Origin: Adineta vaga
Taxonomy: Eukaryota; Rotifera
Direction: 5' to 3'
Assembly: GCA_021613535.1 (NCBI GenBank)
Contig: CP075496.1
Coordinates: 1,550,001-1,614,000 of the forward strand
Length of the DNA stretch: 64,000 nucleotides
Position 1 is the stretch's first letter, and each line of letters opens with the position of its first letter. This document shows positions 1 to 12,200 of this stretch, one piece after another. A program made the translations under genes and the position numbers. Below the pieces are notes generated by a model that saw nothing but the letters and a program-made list of their open reading frames with translations, was not told the DNA's origin and made no database searches.

Positions 1-2398
1 TACACGAAATGTATACCATCGATTATCTCGTTGAATATTTCTTATAATAGCTTTTGTTTGTGAAACTTCTTCTTTGACAAAACCCCATTTTGATATTGTG
101 TCTTGTTGATAGAGATCAACTTTTGGTAATGTCCATTGAGCTTCAATAACATAGAAAATTGGTTCAATATTATTCATTCCATTGGAATTCCATTTTAATC
201 GAACAGTTCGTCGACTTTTTCTTTCTATAGCCGTCACATTCGTCGGTTGAGGTATTGTTTCTAGATGAAAAAACATATTCACGTATGTTTTTTTTTCTCA
301 CATTTATCATTATCTCGCGTGCAATACAAGGCTAATTATGAACAGCTTTTCTTTCCCTTTCAATATGTCAATCATTATTTTATGATGGCATCCGAGACAC
401 CTGTATGAATCGATCAACTTACCGAAACAATCATTCGCGGGTGAACATGACGATGATGATGATTGACAATCATCTAAAAAGGAATGAGAGTTAATCCGTT
501 TCTTCGATCTTTATTCCTCACGAGACATCAAATGTCATTTACATTGTTATTTGAAACAATTCAATTTTCTTACCTGTTAAACAATTCGATTGTTGTTCAT
601 AAAGCTTTTGGACAAAACCACAACTTCTTTGACATTCACCATTTTGTAACTAAGATTAAGAAAAAGAATATAATTTTCATTAACTAAAGTTAATCTATTT
701 ATTTGTTTCATATCTGCTTTCTTCTATTTCATTCTATCATGAGTGTATATATATATATATACACATATATACAGTTGTCGACATCAAGCGTTCATCACAA
801 TGAACATATCATCTTTCTTAACTTTGTTTTTTACCATCGATAATGATCTCGACAGATACGAGGTCATGCTTTCGATCAGAGATAGGCAAAAAGAAAGAAT
901 AACTTACTGTCGAACAGATTGCTTGACAACTTTGGTCATTGGACAGGAGAAGTGGCGGATCCAAATCACATGGGAGTAGACACTAGAATAGACATTAGAA
1001 AAAAACAAGTACAAACAGATCAACTCGTTTGCATACTGATGAGCTAAAAAGAAGAAGGAGAAAAAGAAAATCAGCCGATTTCCGCCTTTAGTCTATGCAA
1101 GTTTGTCGGTCAGTGAGATTTTTTTTCCTTCATAATTCAATTAGTTAGACATTAGATTCTCTATTTCTCATTAGCTCTATATTGTTAGTCGAGTTATCAT
1201 ATGAGACAATCATACGTTTTTCAATCTCCTCCTTCTTTCTATTCATTCAGGGCAATTTACTTACCGAGCTACATGTGATAAGGCGTGGACAACGTTCCCA
1301 GATAGATCGCCATGGTAAAGTTAGTGCATGTGTCGTCTAAAATAAAATCATAATTATTGAAGACATTCAATCGATAGGACAATTCTTTTTGTTTTCTTAT
1401 CGCGTTTTTCTTTCTTTGTCGAAATGATTATTCGTATAATTATAATGTATGTCAATGTGAGATGCGAAAAAAGGCAGTTCGAACAATTGTTAAATGATCA
1501 GTATGAAATTTTAACTTGTTCATTTCATTAATTTAAAATCAACATCATTAGAATGTATGAATGAATGGAAAGTGAAAGACAAGTTCGATTGAGTTTTTCT
1601 ATTTATTTAGTGTCTTGTCATCAGATTGTATATATGATAGACGAGACACCTCATCTATAAAAATAACAAAATGAGAAACGGAAGCACCTGTGTATATGGC
1701 TAACTAACACCTTTCATTTTTATGTTTTTCTTCGACTAATAACTGAAACAAAAATCAAATCTGATATTCTACGAACTAATTTTGTTTGTCTAATGGCTTA
1801 ATTGAGAGAGAGAGAGAGTGAGTGAGTGAGGAAAGTAAATGTACACACCTTGAGGGTTAATTGAACATTTTTTTTCGAATAAAAGATGAAAAGAAAGGTG
1901 TTTAATGTTTTCTATAGTCGATGAGAAAAACAAAATCTTTTCATTAAACAAATGAATTGATCAATATAATCTTCTTCTACTTGTAGATTTTCATCTTTCC
2001 TTGAGTTTGACTAAATAAACAAATCTACATAGTGTGCATGTTTTCTTAACCTCCATGGAAAAGTCTATCAATATATATCCTTGTCTCAGCATGTAACATA
2101 TTCACAGGTGATAATCTCACTCGGTGGTCTAAGACTAATTTTGAGTGTCAATTACAGATAAAGCAAAGTCATTTCTATTTGATCTCACCAGTAGACGTTT
2201 CGATTTTCCATTATTGTCCATGACTCGTAGTGAACGTTGCTGTTGTTGATGATGATGATTTCGATATTCATATAAACAACGAGCTTTACATTGAGCTGAT
2301 ATTAAAGAACTATATCGAATATTGGATATGTCTTTCGTTGATGTTGAACTTGAATAAATAATTTGTAGAATAAAAATGGTTATAATAGAGACAATCAT
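1..2398 (-). CDS. KAL1: anosmin-1-like secreted matrix protein, 5' part (runs off left edge)
   Basis: Five exons can be joined in frame: 2398-2189, 1336-1265, 649-574, 473-423 and 260-1, all with GT..AG borders. Exon 1 starts with a signal peptide (MIVSIITIFILQIIYSSSTS) followed by a CKARCL motif like the CASRCL of human anosmin-1. Exons 2-4 are cysteine-rich (ERCPRL, GECQRSCGF, QSNCLTDDC). The last exon is a fibronectin type III domain with LKWNSN, IEPIFYVIEAQW and RWYTFRV, which match the first FN3 of anosmin-1 (VKWSSK, IEPVIYVVQRRW, RWYQFRV). The family binds heparan sulfate and acts in axon guidance and cell adhesion outside the cell. The WAP domain keeps only its first half: the KCC..GC..C part is absent between CFG and the FN3. 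Intron 1 is 852 bases. The remaining FN3 domains lie beyond the window. Confidence 0.82.
746..761. repeat. (TA)n microsatellite in anosmin-like intron
   Basis: Eight TA units within the intron between exons 1336-1265 and 649-574 of the anosmin-like gene. Confidence 0.7.
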
Positions 2399-4411
2399 GA
2401 TGCATCAAATGATTAATCTAGCGAAATATATTCGTGTGCGTATGTGTGTGTGTACAGTTCGATAAGATCAAACGTTGAAATGAAAAAAAAAAGAAAATTA
2501 GCTCCTATGCACGATGTCTATATATATATGTATGTGTATGGCTTGCGATTTTTCCAATATATGAGACGCGATAGAGGGTGAGTGTATTCGCCCACCCACT
2601 CCATGATTTCTCTCTCCCTTCTCTTCTCTTCCTCTCTCTCTCGTTCTTTCCTGCGTTCATCATCGTTCGGTCTATTTATTTTTTGAACTCGACACTACAG
2701 TAAGAGAGTTGTACATTTAGACAATAAGAAGAAAAAAGGAGAACAAAAAAAAAATTATTCCATCATTGCCGATCATTATATACATACAATTGTCCTATGT
2801 CCAGTAAAATGAATGTACTAGTTAATGGTCAATATTCAGATCGGCATTAAATTTTAATAAGAGAAAGAACAAAGAAAATGAGTTTTCAACGATTAAAGAT
2901 CAATTTTCTCATTTTTTTTCTCTATCTATTAGAAGAAGAAGAAAAAAAACTCGCGTTCCATTCTATTCATTAAACAGGAAGTGTGGACTACGCGCACTCT
3001 TCAGGTAATTGTAAATGTATGATGGAATGCATTGCTGTTTCAAGTGCTTGTTGCCGATCGCCATATGGACAGATTTTTTTAATGACAATGACAACGAACG
3101 TGATGGCGAAGGATAGTTTAAAATTCAAGTAGCCGGAAATATGTATATATATGTGTGTGTGTGTATATAAATCAAGGCACAAAAAAAAAACAATATTCTC
3201 TTTGCCCATTAAAACTGGTCATTGAAGTAGACGAATAATCAATCTATTTCTCTTTTTTCATACGAAAGTGACATAATCCTTTTGTCGCCTGTTGTAAAGT
3301 GGTCTCATTTTTTTCTCTTACTCTCACCCTACAATTGTGAACACCTTTGAAGAGAAAAGAAAATAGCGTTTCCTCTGTTCTCTCTCTCTCTCCTTCTCTC
3401 GTTCACTGTTTTATCATCTTTCGATAATAATGATGGTGACAGATCTAGAAAATCGAATTGGAGATGTGAGATGCATGAGAGAAAGAAATGTCACGCAAAT
3501 TAGTTCCTCCTTCTCTATATTGTGTATATATGATCGATTCATAACGGAACGGAAATGGCGTAATAAGACGCCGCATTTCTTTTCCTTGCCCTCTCAGTTC
3601 AATATAAAGAGAAAGAGAGTCATCAAATTAATTTATTCCAACAATCGTGAAGTGGCCTCTCCGCTGTCGTTGTCAATTTGTTCTTTGCGTGTACACATAC
3701 ATATATGTATATATATATATATATCTTTGTTTGTTACGTCAATCCTTATATTCTACTGTTAGAATAATCAACAAAAACTTTCTACTTCTTATCTTTCACC
3801 CGGAAATTGAGAGTCTTCAATGTTGACTATAACTACAAGAGCATCTAATAAAGAACTCTTGAAAGATTTGTGTGAGAGAGAGGATGTTGCCATATTGAAT
3901 AATATTATCAATATCCTTTTGTGATGTAAAATCAATGCATAAGTATGTGAAGACAAAAAAAGAAAGAAGAGGAAAGTTTGATCATAAAGATATCGATTGT
4001 TCTCTCCTTGAAAGTCTTTTCTTTTATTCAAATATAAGATTAACAATAGAATGATTGTTCAAGAAGACTATTGAAGAGATTTCAATGTCAAAATGGATTT
4101 TTTTTCTTGTTTCGAAACGAAATATGATCATCAAAGTAAACTAAATTATATATATCTTGTTTATTAGCAAGTATTCATTTTTTTTGCTTAAGTATGTATA
4201 AATATGTATGTATGTATGTGTATATATCTGAGAATCAAATACAAAAGAAAAAGTAAGAAAAAGTCGATAGAGAACAGAGTGAATTGTCATATCACAATAG
4301 ACTTCACAAAGCAGAAAAGAGAAAAAAAATATATAATAGGTAATCAAGAAAACAGATCAGAAATTTATGTATATATTTATAAATGCATACACATATGTAT
4401 AAAGAAATATT
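2399..4411. other. intergenic spacer with simple repeats
   Basis: About 2 kb between the start of the anosmin-like gene and the 3' end of the Kelch gene. It is AT-rich, with short TA, GT and TC runs (for example near 2523, 3146 and 3700). Short open frames occur, but none has splice support, recognisable domains or biased composition. The part next to 2398 should hold the anosmin promoter; no specific element could be identified. Confidence 0.6.
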
Positions 4412-7255
4412 CTATTGTCGATAAGCGACACAAGCAAAACCCGAATCACATCTTGGTGTTAACATTTGACTTTCAATTGTCCATTCATCTTTGTCACTAT
4501 CATAAACTTCAACTGTATCAAGTAAGGATGTTCCATCATAACCACCAATAACTGCAATTCGACCACGAATAAATGCAGAACCACAATAACATCGACGTAC
4601 AGACATACTTGTAACATTGGTCCATTGATTTGTTTGACTATCATATCGTTCTACACTTGATAAATGAACTGTTCCATCAAAGCCACCACACGCAAAAATA
4701 TACTGATCAATAGTTGCACAACCAGCACCTAATTTCATTCAAAAAATTCAATTGAAATTGTTTAAGATAAGGAGTTTTTACCTGAACGTGGAGTTAACAT
4801 TGGTGCCATTTGTGACCATCGACCAAGATTAATATCTAAATGATAAAGAAAATAATGAAGAATTTCATCGTTCAAATTATTTTTACCGTATTTTTCAACT
4901 GTTTGAAGTAAACTAAGACCATCGTATCCGCCTAGAAGAATCAGAATTCTAATTATTTTATTGAATAAAGCAAATTTAATTTCGACCGAAAAACATAATA
5001 GATTTTGACGTTTCTTTATTGACAGGAAAAAACACATACTCGACAGTAACATAATCTATTTCGACAGACTATTTACTAATCGTCTTCTGATCTTTCACAA
5101 AGTTATTCATAAGACAAATCTAATGTTGTCTCATCATCAATTGTCTAGGCTAGACAAAATCATGTTTTCCTAAGCAAATTTTTACTGTCACATTCGATAA
5201 AAATAGTCAAACTTCGATATCAATTAGAGAATATTTCCTTACCAATACAATAGAGATGATCACTGATTGCAACAAGACCAGCACCTTCTCTTCCAACATG
5301 CATATCTTCACCAATAGTCCAAACATCGGTTTTTTCATCATAACATTCAGTTGATGCCAATCGAGATGATCCATCGAATCCACCACATACATAGATTAAA
5401 TCTGAAGAAAAAAAAAACAAGACTCATCTACACATTTAATACATATGAAAAGAAATTTACTTTGATGTACACAAACACCAGGTAGTGCTAGAAGTAACAA
5501 AATGCGATAAACTATGTGATAAACTATATGAATTTTCTTACCTCGTCGATAAGTTAAAGAAGCAACTGGTTGCCAAGTGGAATTTTCTTGCGATAAATCC
5601 AAACATTCAACAGAATTCATACGTTGTCGTCCATCGTATCCACCGACAACATAAAGACGTTTACCAATCGCTGCTGCAGCAGCATATCGACGTCGTTTTG
5701 TTAATGGCTATATAAAATCAACAAAATTTCATTCATATTTATTATCAATAATTTCAAACTTGTAAAGCAATCCATTCATTATTTCGTGGATTCCATCTTT
5801 CAACAATATCGACTGGTCGTTGATGAGCACCAAAACCTCCTGCGACCTACGGAAAACTCAATTTTACTTTCCAATCCAATATAAAAAACAAAAAACTTTC
5901 TCCATACAATCAGATGTTCATCTTTTCCTAGAAAACAAAAATTCGTTATTTTGTTTTTACGATTAAAATCTCGAATTCAACTAACCACGTCGACTAGTAA
6001 ATCGTGTTCCTGTCATTGTCTTTCGACAATCTGGTCTTAAATGATATCGTTTTGCTTCATCCAACAAATCTCGACATTTATGTGACGTTCTAATCAAAAC
6101 CTTCAAAACAAAAACCTTTAATTTCACAAAATAAAAACACATTTCCTTACTTCATTATCACAAATATCAGTGAGAAATCGAACGCCAAGAAATGGTAATC
6201 GAACATGTTGTAAAAGTGTTAATAAATACTGTTGACGAAATGTTTGATCATGTTTTATCCAAGACATAACACAATTATAGATAATTTCTTCATTCGGAAC
6301 CTAAATAAATACAAAATACTCATCTTTCAGCAAACAAAGAATTTCTCATTAACAAACTTCAATTTCATCTGATTGAATTAGATCTTCCACTTCATTTGCT
6401 TTCAATGTTAGAAATTCTTCACTATGAATAACTGCACCAAAATGTGTCCAAATAAATGATAATGCTAAAAGTAGTACCATAGTGAAAATCTTCGTCGAAA
6501 AAATTCAAATTCTTACCAGCTTGTTTTAACTGTGAACAATTATGTAAATCAGCAAAACAATATATGCCCAAACAATTTGCTGGTTCAAGTTGACTAGCAA
6601 GAAATAGAGCACATTGTCGCTGAATATCTAAAAAACACAAACATCTATTCATTCAAAATCCACTCAACATAATAAACAAACCAGTTCCATTTAATTGAAG
6701 TAAAGAAGCTGCTGGAAGGATATCTTGAACATTATCATGTGTAACTGTTGCTGATTCACCATAGATTGAATTGAGAAGAATTTCCATAACAGAAGCACTA
6801 AATCCTTTCAATTCAATTACATTCATATGACGTTCAACCATCTAAATTCATTGACAAAATTAACATTGTTCAGAAAGAAAAAGTTTACTTTACTTCTCCT
6901 GTAAACATTGCAGCAAAATAATCACTAACTGCTGCAAGAACAAGACGATGTGCAGGAAAAAGTGTTTGATCAACTTTGAGAGTTACGTCACAAAGATGTT
7001 CAGCTTTGCGTAATTTGTTCATACGAGAAATTAATTGTTGAGAATGAATTGAATCTTGTAAAGAACTATTTGATATTGCACCATCAATTAAATTTGTTAG
7101 TTTTGATTCATTTCTATAGAAAAAGAAGAAAAAAAACTAAGTTTAAACAAACAAAGACAATAAACATACTCAAGCAAATGATCATGTTGATACATAGAAC
7201 CGGGAACTTTGCTTTTAAATATTTCATTAGTACTGTTAGGAGAAGGACTTGACAT
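4412..7255 (-). CDS. KLHL12: KLHL12-like BTB-BACK-Kelch protein (CUL3 adaptor)
   Basis: This is a multi-exon gene. The first exons are 7255-7170, 7113-6894, 6841-6682 and 6627-6517, and the stop is at 4412. The BTB domain (about residues 45-150) reads MNKLRKAEHLCDVTLKVDQ, then FPAHRLVLAAVSDYF, very close to human KLHL12. A BACK domain follows (NEEIIYNCVMSWIKHDQ). Six Kelch blades come next, each with a diglycine (GGFDGSSRLAS, GGYDGLSLLQTVEKY, GGFDGTVHLSSVERY, GGYDGTSLLDTVEVY). The C-terminus RCDSGFACVAYRQ aligns with the end of KLHL12 (RCDAGVCVLREK). In the family the BTB binds CUL3 and the Kelch propeller binds the substrate, for example SEC31 or Dishevelled. Introns are mostly 40-60 bases. 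No frame break was seen. KLHL12 fits better than KLHL20 because of the BTB start and C-terminus. Confidence 0.9.
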
Positions 7256-7641
7256 GATTTTTACTGTGAACTATGTGCACTAGTCGTGTAAAATATCAAG
7301 GATAATGTGTCAGAGGTAAGATACACTTTCGATTGGATACACTTGATAGAAACAGCTGAGTTAGAAACAAAGATGTCGCCGAAAGTTGTACATTTATATG
7401 TATAGGTATGTCAAAGCATGACATATGATATGCATTGAGTCAATGCTTCTATGGTTATCTTAAGTGCTCGTTTTATATAATCAATGATTATTATTCTATT
7501 ATCGGAGAGAAGTATCGAATGATACAATAGATACGTTCTTAACAAATAGAAAATCTCTAATTGAGATAGTTCGTTGTATTATATGAAGATTTTTATTGCG
7601 TGATTATTAGTTTATGAAAAATTAAAAATTTTTTCTCTTGA
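7256..7641. other. spacer between KLHL12-like gene and small secreted-peptide gene
   Basis: Nearly 400 bases of AT-rich sequence upstream of the Kelch gene start and downstream of the next minus-strand gene. It presumably holds the KLHL12-like promoter and the 3' UTR of the peptide gene. No other feature seen. Confidence 0.5.
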
Positions 7642-7955
7642 TTAATCTTTTCGTTTATGTGGAGGTCGAAAACGATTAGTAGGTTTTGCTTTAGGTTTAT
7701 TTTTATCCACTGGACGAATCGGATGTCGATGATTTCGTCGAATACTTCCACGATGTTTTGTTAGAAAAGATCCACGTGTATTTTGATCGTTTCGCGATGT
7801 AACAACACCTCGTCCATGTGTACGTGGATTAAGAGAAACTTGATCACTCACTAGAAGAAAATATAAAATTCGAATAATTACATGAAAAATAACAAACTTG
7901 AGAATAGAAACATCAGAATAAAAGTTATGATTAAAACAAGAAGATATAATCGCAT
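7642..7955 (-). CDS. small basic secreted peptide, two exons, unknown function
   Basis: Exon 1 (7955-7898) encodes MRLYLLVLIITFILMFLFS, a clear signal peptide or membrane anchor. A 47-base GT..AG intron (7897-7851) joins in frame to exon 2 (7850-7642). The product is 88 aa. The mature part is very basic and rich in Arg, Lys, Pro and His (RRNHRHPIRPVDKNKPKAK, PPHKRKD at the end), with no cysteine. Candidate roles are a secreted peptide, an antimicrobial or a nucleic-acid-binding peptide, but nothing in the sequence proves any of them. The gene model rests on the frame-preserving splice and the signal peptide. An unspliced 151-codon frame also ends at the same stop, but its first half looks like non-coding sequence. 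Confidence 0.5.
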
Positions 7956-8295
7956 TGTGTAAATGATTAATGATGAAATTCAATTGTATATTTTTACTCG
8001 TTTGATGATTAAATACAATAGATTGAATTTCGTGATGTACTTTTATAATATCAGAGAAGAAAAAGATAAGAGAGAAAAATGTATTTTTACATCGCATGTG
8101 ATCTTAAGTTAATAAATGTCATCAGAGTGTATCTCTGAATTCTATTAATGCAAATCTTGTTTATTGGCTTCTTCTACGAATGAATTATTTTGTTATTCAT
8201 ACTTTTATTCCACGTAAATATTTCTCATTTTTTTTATTAAAAGAACAATTAAATAATTAGAATGTTTTCTTTCGTGAAAAAATGAGAATTAATGT

Positions 8296-8667
8296 TTATG
8301 TATAATAACCACTAAAATCCAAAGCTGTTGATACATTTTGATGTTTAACTACATACATATCAGGTAATTGTCGAACCGGTCGATAAGGTTCTTGTTTTGT
8401 TGATGCGCCAAGTTGAGAAAAATTTCGAAAATATAATTTCAATGTTCGATCTAAACCCGAATCTGTTGGATAAAATCGATTCATTTTCATTCCATTGATA
8501 TTATAATCATATCGAACTGTTCGTGCATGTTCTTGTCGACTATTTCGATTATTAATTTCTCGTTGTGCATGTTCACAAGATGATTGATGATTTCGTAGAA
8601 CATAACCGTTTTCAAATGTTTTTAAACATGATGGAAAACCAATACATGGATAACGCATATTGTTCAA
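8296..8667 (-). CDS. hypothetical protein with C2HC-like zinc-finger motif
   Basis: A single-exon frame of 123 aa; the start could also be the internal Met at residue 4. Near the N-terminus it has C-x5-C-x12-H-x3-C (CIGFPSC, then LRNHQSSCEH), resembling a degenerate C2H2/C2HC finger. The rest is Arg/Asn/Tyr-rich (RTVRYDYNINGMKMNRFYP) without a known domain. It sits between the small peptide gene and the ZO-like gene on the same strand. Codon use (CGA/CGT Arg, GAT Asp, TCG/TCA Ser) resembles the neighbouring real genes. I do not recognise a family; it may be lineage-specific. Confidence 0.5.
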   Translation of the reverse strand: MNNMRYPCIGFPSCLKTFENGYVLRNHQSSCEHAQREINNRNSRQEHARTVRYDYNINGMKMNRFYPTDSGLDRTLKLYFRNFSQLGASTKQEPYRPVRQLPDMYVVKHQNVSTALDFSGYYT

Positions 8668-9201
8668 AAGAAAAATTTCTTTCTATACTTTTTCTTAACT
8701 ATTTACCTAAAGAAATCTGATGTTGATGTTTGTTGCTAGACACTTATGATTTCACGTATAGTAAGAAGAGAGAAAGAATGTTAATAAAACGGGCATCGTT
8801 TATATTTTCTTCAGAAGAATAAGCACAAAAAGAAAATTGTTGGAGTGAATGGTAAACACTTAAGAAACATCGATCGTGCAGTATCCAAGGTTCATATCCG
8901 TAGTTACACTTTCAACTCGATTGAGAATTGTTTGAACATATAACTTATCTTAATCTCTCTAATCGTTGATCAAATAAAACAAACAAATTACTTCCGATAG
9001 GTAATCTTATTCTTCTGTTTCTTACAATTTATTATCAAACTCTTCGATGATAAATACAAAGCTCGAATTTTGAAATATATATATATTGGAATGTAATAAT
9101 AAAAAGAAAACAAACACTTTTTTCGAAGATATATATATAGAAATATATACATGTACATTGATAAAAAGAAAACTAAGCAAATGAAATCATTGCAATTTGA
9201 A

Positions 9202-12200
9202 TTAGAAATGGTCCACAAGAATTGAAACATTTGAACTAGTAACATGATTGATTCCATTAAGAGTTGTTGATTTATCTTGTTGATGATTAGATGAACCATC
9301 TAATGAAGAAGAAAAAAAACAACGAATAGTTTGGATTAAAATGTATTTATTGCTTACTTTGATTAGCACCATGAAGCATCAAAGCTAATTGTTGAGCATC
9401 TGTTCCCGCACAATGCGGTAAGATTAATTCAACTGGTTTTAAAAATTGAACACCATGAGGACCACACATGACAATGGGACTTAGCAAACGTTCACCTTGT
9501 TTGGCATTAAATGTTGGAATATTACTTCCATCTTGACATACTTGAAAATAAATTTCTTGTTGTACACCTTCAGGAATCGCTCCAACAGGAACAGAAATTG
9601 ATACACCTAAAATATGCTTGAAAATTTAAATAAAATCAATAGAAAATGATTTCAAACCTGTTAATGGACAAACTAATTTTCCTCCATAATAATTGAGAAT
9701 TCCACGTGCACCTCCAATGACATCACATGTATCTTGAGCTGAATATGATCTTCAAATAGAAATCATTAGTTTAGAGAATGAATGAATTATATATATATAT
9801 ATCGAATGAAAAGCAAAGCGCATGCCATGCATTTATCATTTTATATCAAATAAATGAATTAGAAAAGAAGTTTTGAAAGATTTTCTACCTTATTTCATTC
9901 ATTTCTTTGATACTTTTATCTTTTACACTTAAAGTTGATGATGTCGAAGATGATGAATGTGCATTCTGTTGTTGTTGTTGTTGTATTAGAAACGCTTGAT
10001 CATCATGTGTATAAACACGTGGTTTTTGTAAAGAAAAATCACCATTTTGATAAGGATGTCGATCACTTGGTGATTGATAATAAACATTTGGAATTGTCGG
10101 AGGAAAGATTTCGGATCGTAAACTTTCAGTTGGAACTGAGTTACCCAATGAAGTATGATTTGACTTCTTATTCGAAGATATTTTCTGTTTTAATAATAGT
10201 TCCGCACGTAATTTCTCATTGGAATTAACGGATTGAATTTGTTCATTACGACGAACAGTATCCATGGATGTACAACGGATAATACGATGAGATGTATCCG
10301 TAGAATTTGAATGAGAATGATGGCCATTAGAAGATGATGGTAAGATCGTTGGACGAGATGATGAAGAAGATAAAGGTCTATTAAGAAATGAATTCTTTCT
10401 TTTTTTATGTTACCAAATTCTCTTCGAATTCATACCTATTCCAAGTTGCATAACCATTCATTGCTGTCATTGTTGATTTATGATTGCCATGTTTAGTTAT
10501 ATTATGTTGTAAAGATCCACCACTATCACTTGAACTCAATCGTCCATTCGGATTTGTCGTTCGAAGTTTTGGTGCAAGTAATGGTCGTCTCGATGGAATT
10601 CGAGTTGTCTTTCCATTCGTTGTTGATCCACTGAAAAAATAGATAATTCATGCAATTTACTGGAACATGCAAAGCTATTTATTACTTCGTTTCATGCATC
10701 TGTGTTTTAACTAAAGGTGCTTGAAGAAGCTTAGCAATGTTCTGTGTATTTGATAAATGATCATTTTCATAGTGAATTTTATACTTGTCTTCTTCATCGA
10801 AATGATATAAACGTTGTAAACGATAGATATCATCATGTTCAACATGAGAAATCGAGTCCGTATGATAGACTAGATGACCATTCGATGTTGATTGATATGG
10901 ACGTTGATTGATCGAAGAATTTTCATTCTAAAAAATACGAATATGTTTTATGAAGATATAACAAAGAATTTGAAGAATTTACAATATAAGATTTATCTGT
11001 ACGAAATAATTCATCATTATTATTAGAAATTGTTTGAAAATGATTGTTATTATTCTCCTTAATTGGTTTAATATAAGGTAATGTTTTTTGATAAATATCT
11101 GAATTGTTCATAGTCGAATTTGAGTGTGTGATTCCCGATCGACGATGATGTTTTTCACCATTAATTGTTGAAATTTCTGCAACTGAATGACTACGATTAG
11201 GTAGAGACATTGATGAATTTTGCATATATGCACTATCTAAATAGAGATTTTCTTGAAATGTTCGATGAACAATGGAATATTTACTATCATCTTCATCTTC
11301 ATCGTCTTCATCATCGAAGTCTGGATGTGAATCTGTTGAATAGGATCGCTAAAACAAAAGACATTCAATAAAAACATAAGAAGAATTGTTTTTTTTTCAC
11401 GAAGAATTTTACAATTTTATCACGTGGAAAAACGACGGGATCAGATGCAACTCTTTGTAAATAATTTTTTCCTTTTCGTTCACGAGAACTCATCATTTCA
11501 GAATCAGGACTTGATTCATCACGTGTTGTTGTATTATCATCGGAATAACTATGTCTTGTTGAAATGAAATATTCATCAGAATTTGGTAAATCTTTATCAG
11601 CTGGTCGATCATCACTCATCCAAATCGGTTGTTCTTGTTGAATTTCAATTTGACTTTTTAAAATCTTATACCAATTTGTTGTTGAATCAAGTTTAACTGT
11701 TGATGTAAATAAATAGGAATATAGAAATTCTAAACGTTCAGATGAGTCAAATAAACGACGAGATGATTTTTGATAAAGTTTCCCATATTCTTGACGCATT
11801 TGTTTCACTTGTCGACGATCATTTGCTTTGAAATAGATCACAATTGGATAACATTGAGCATAGTTTAATTGTTCAACAGCTGTTGGAGTTATATCAAGTA
11901 AACAATGACGATTCTAAAAGATTCATTAGGATCAAAAACAATTCGCATCGATTTCCAATGAAAATGTTTACTTACTCGTTGAATAACATTTTTGATACTT
12001 TGTAATTTAATAACATTTGCTCGTGCTTTTGTTGGAGAATGCATTTCAATGCCTAAACAAAAACAAGATTTGATTGAAATTTAGTGATCAATTATTAACT
12101 TACGAGGTAATTCAAATCGTTCGGGATGCTCTTTGATGAGACGATCTCGTGCAATATCAGCCAAGGGACCAAAGAGAACCACTGGCCGAATAATTGTAAC

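Noticed and set aside
2988-3762. Short open frames on both strands
   Set aside because: They contain translated TA/GT repeats (YIYIYTHI-type strings) and no domain or splice support.
7856-8097. Upstream part of the continuous minus-strand frame starting MRCKNTFFSLIFFF
   Set aside because: Its composition looks like AT-rich non-coding sequence, while a spliced model with a signal peptide starting at 7955 preserves the downstream frame.
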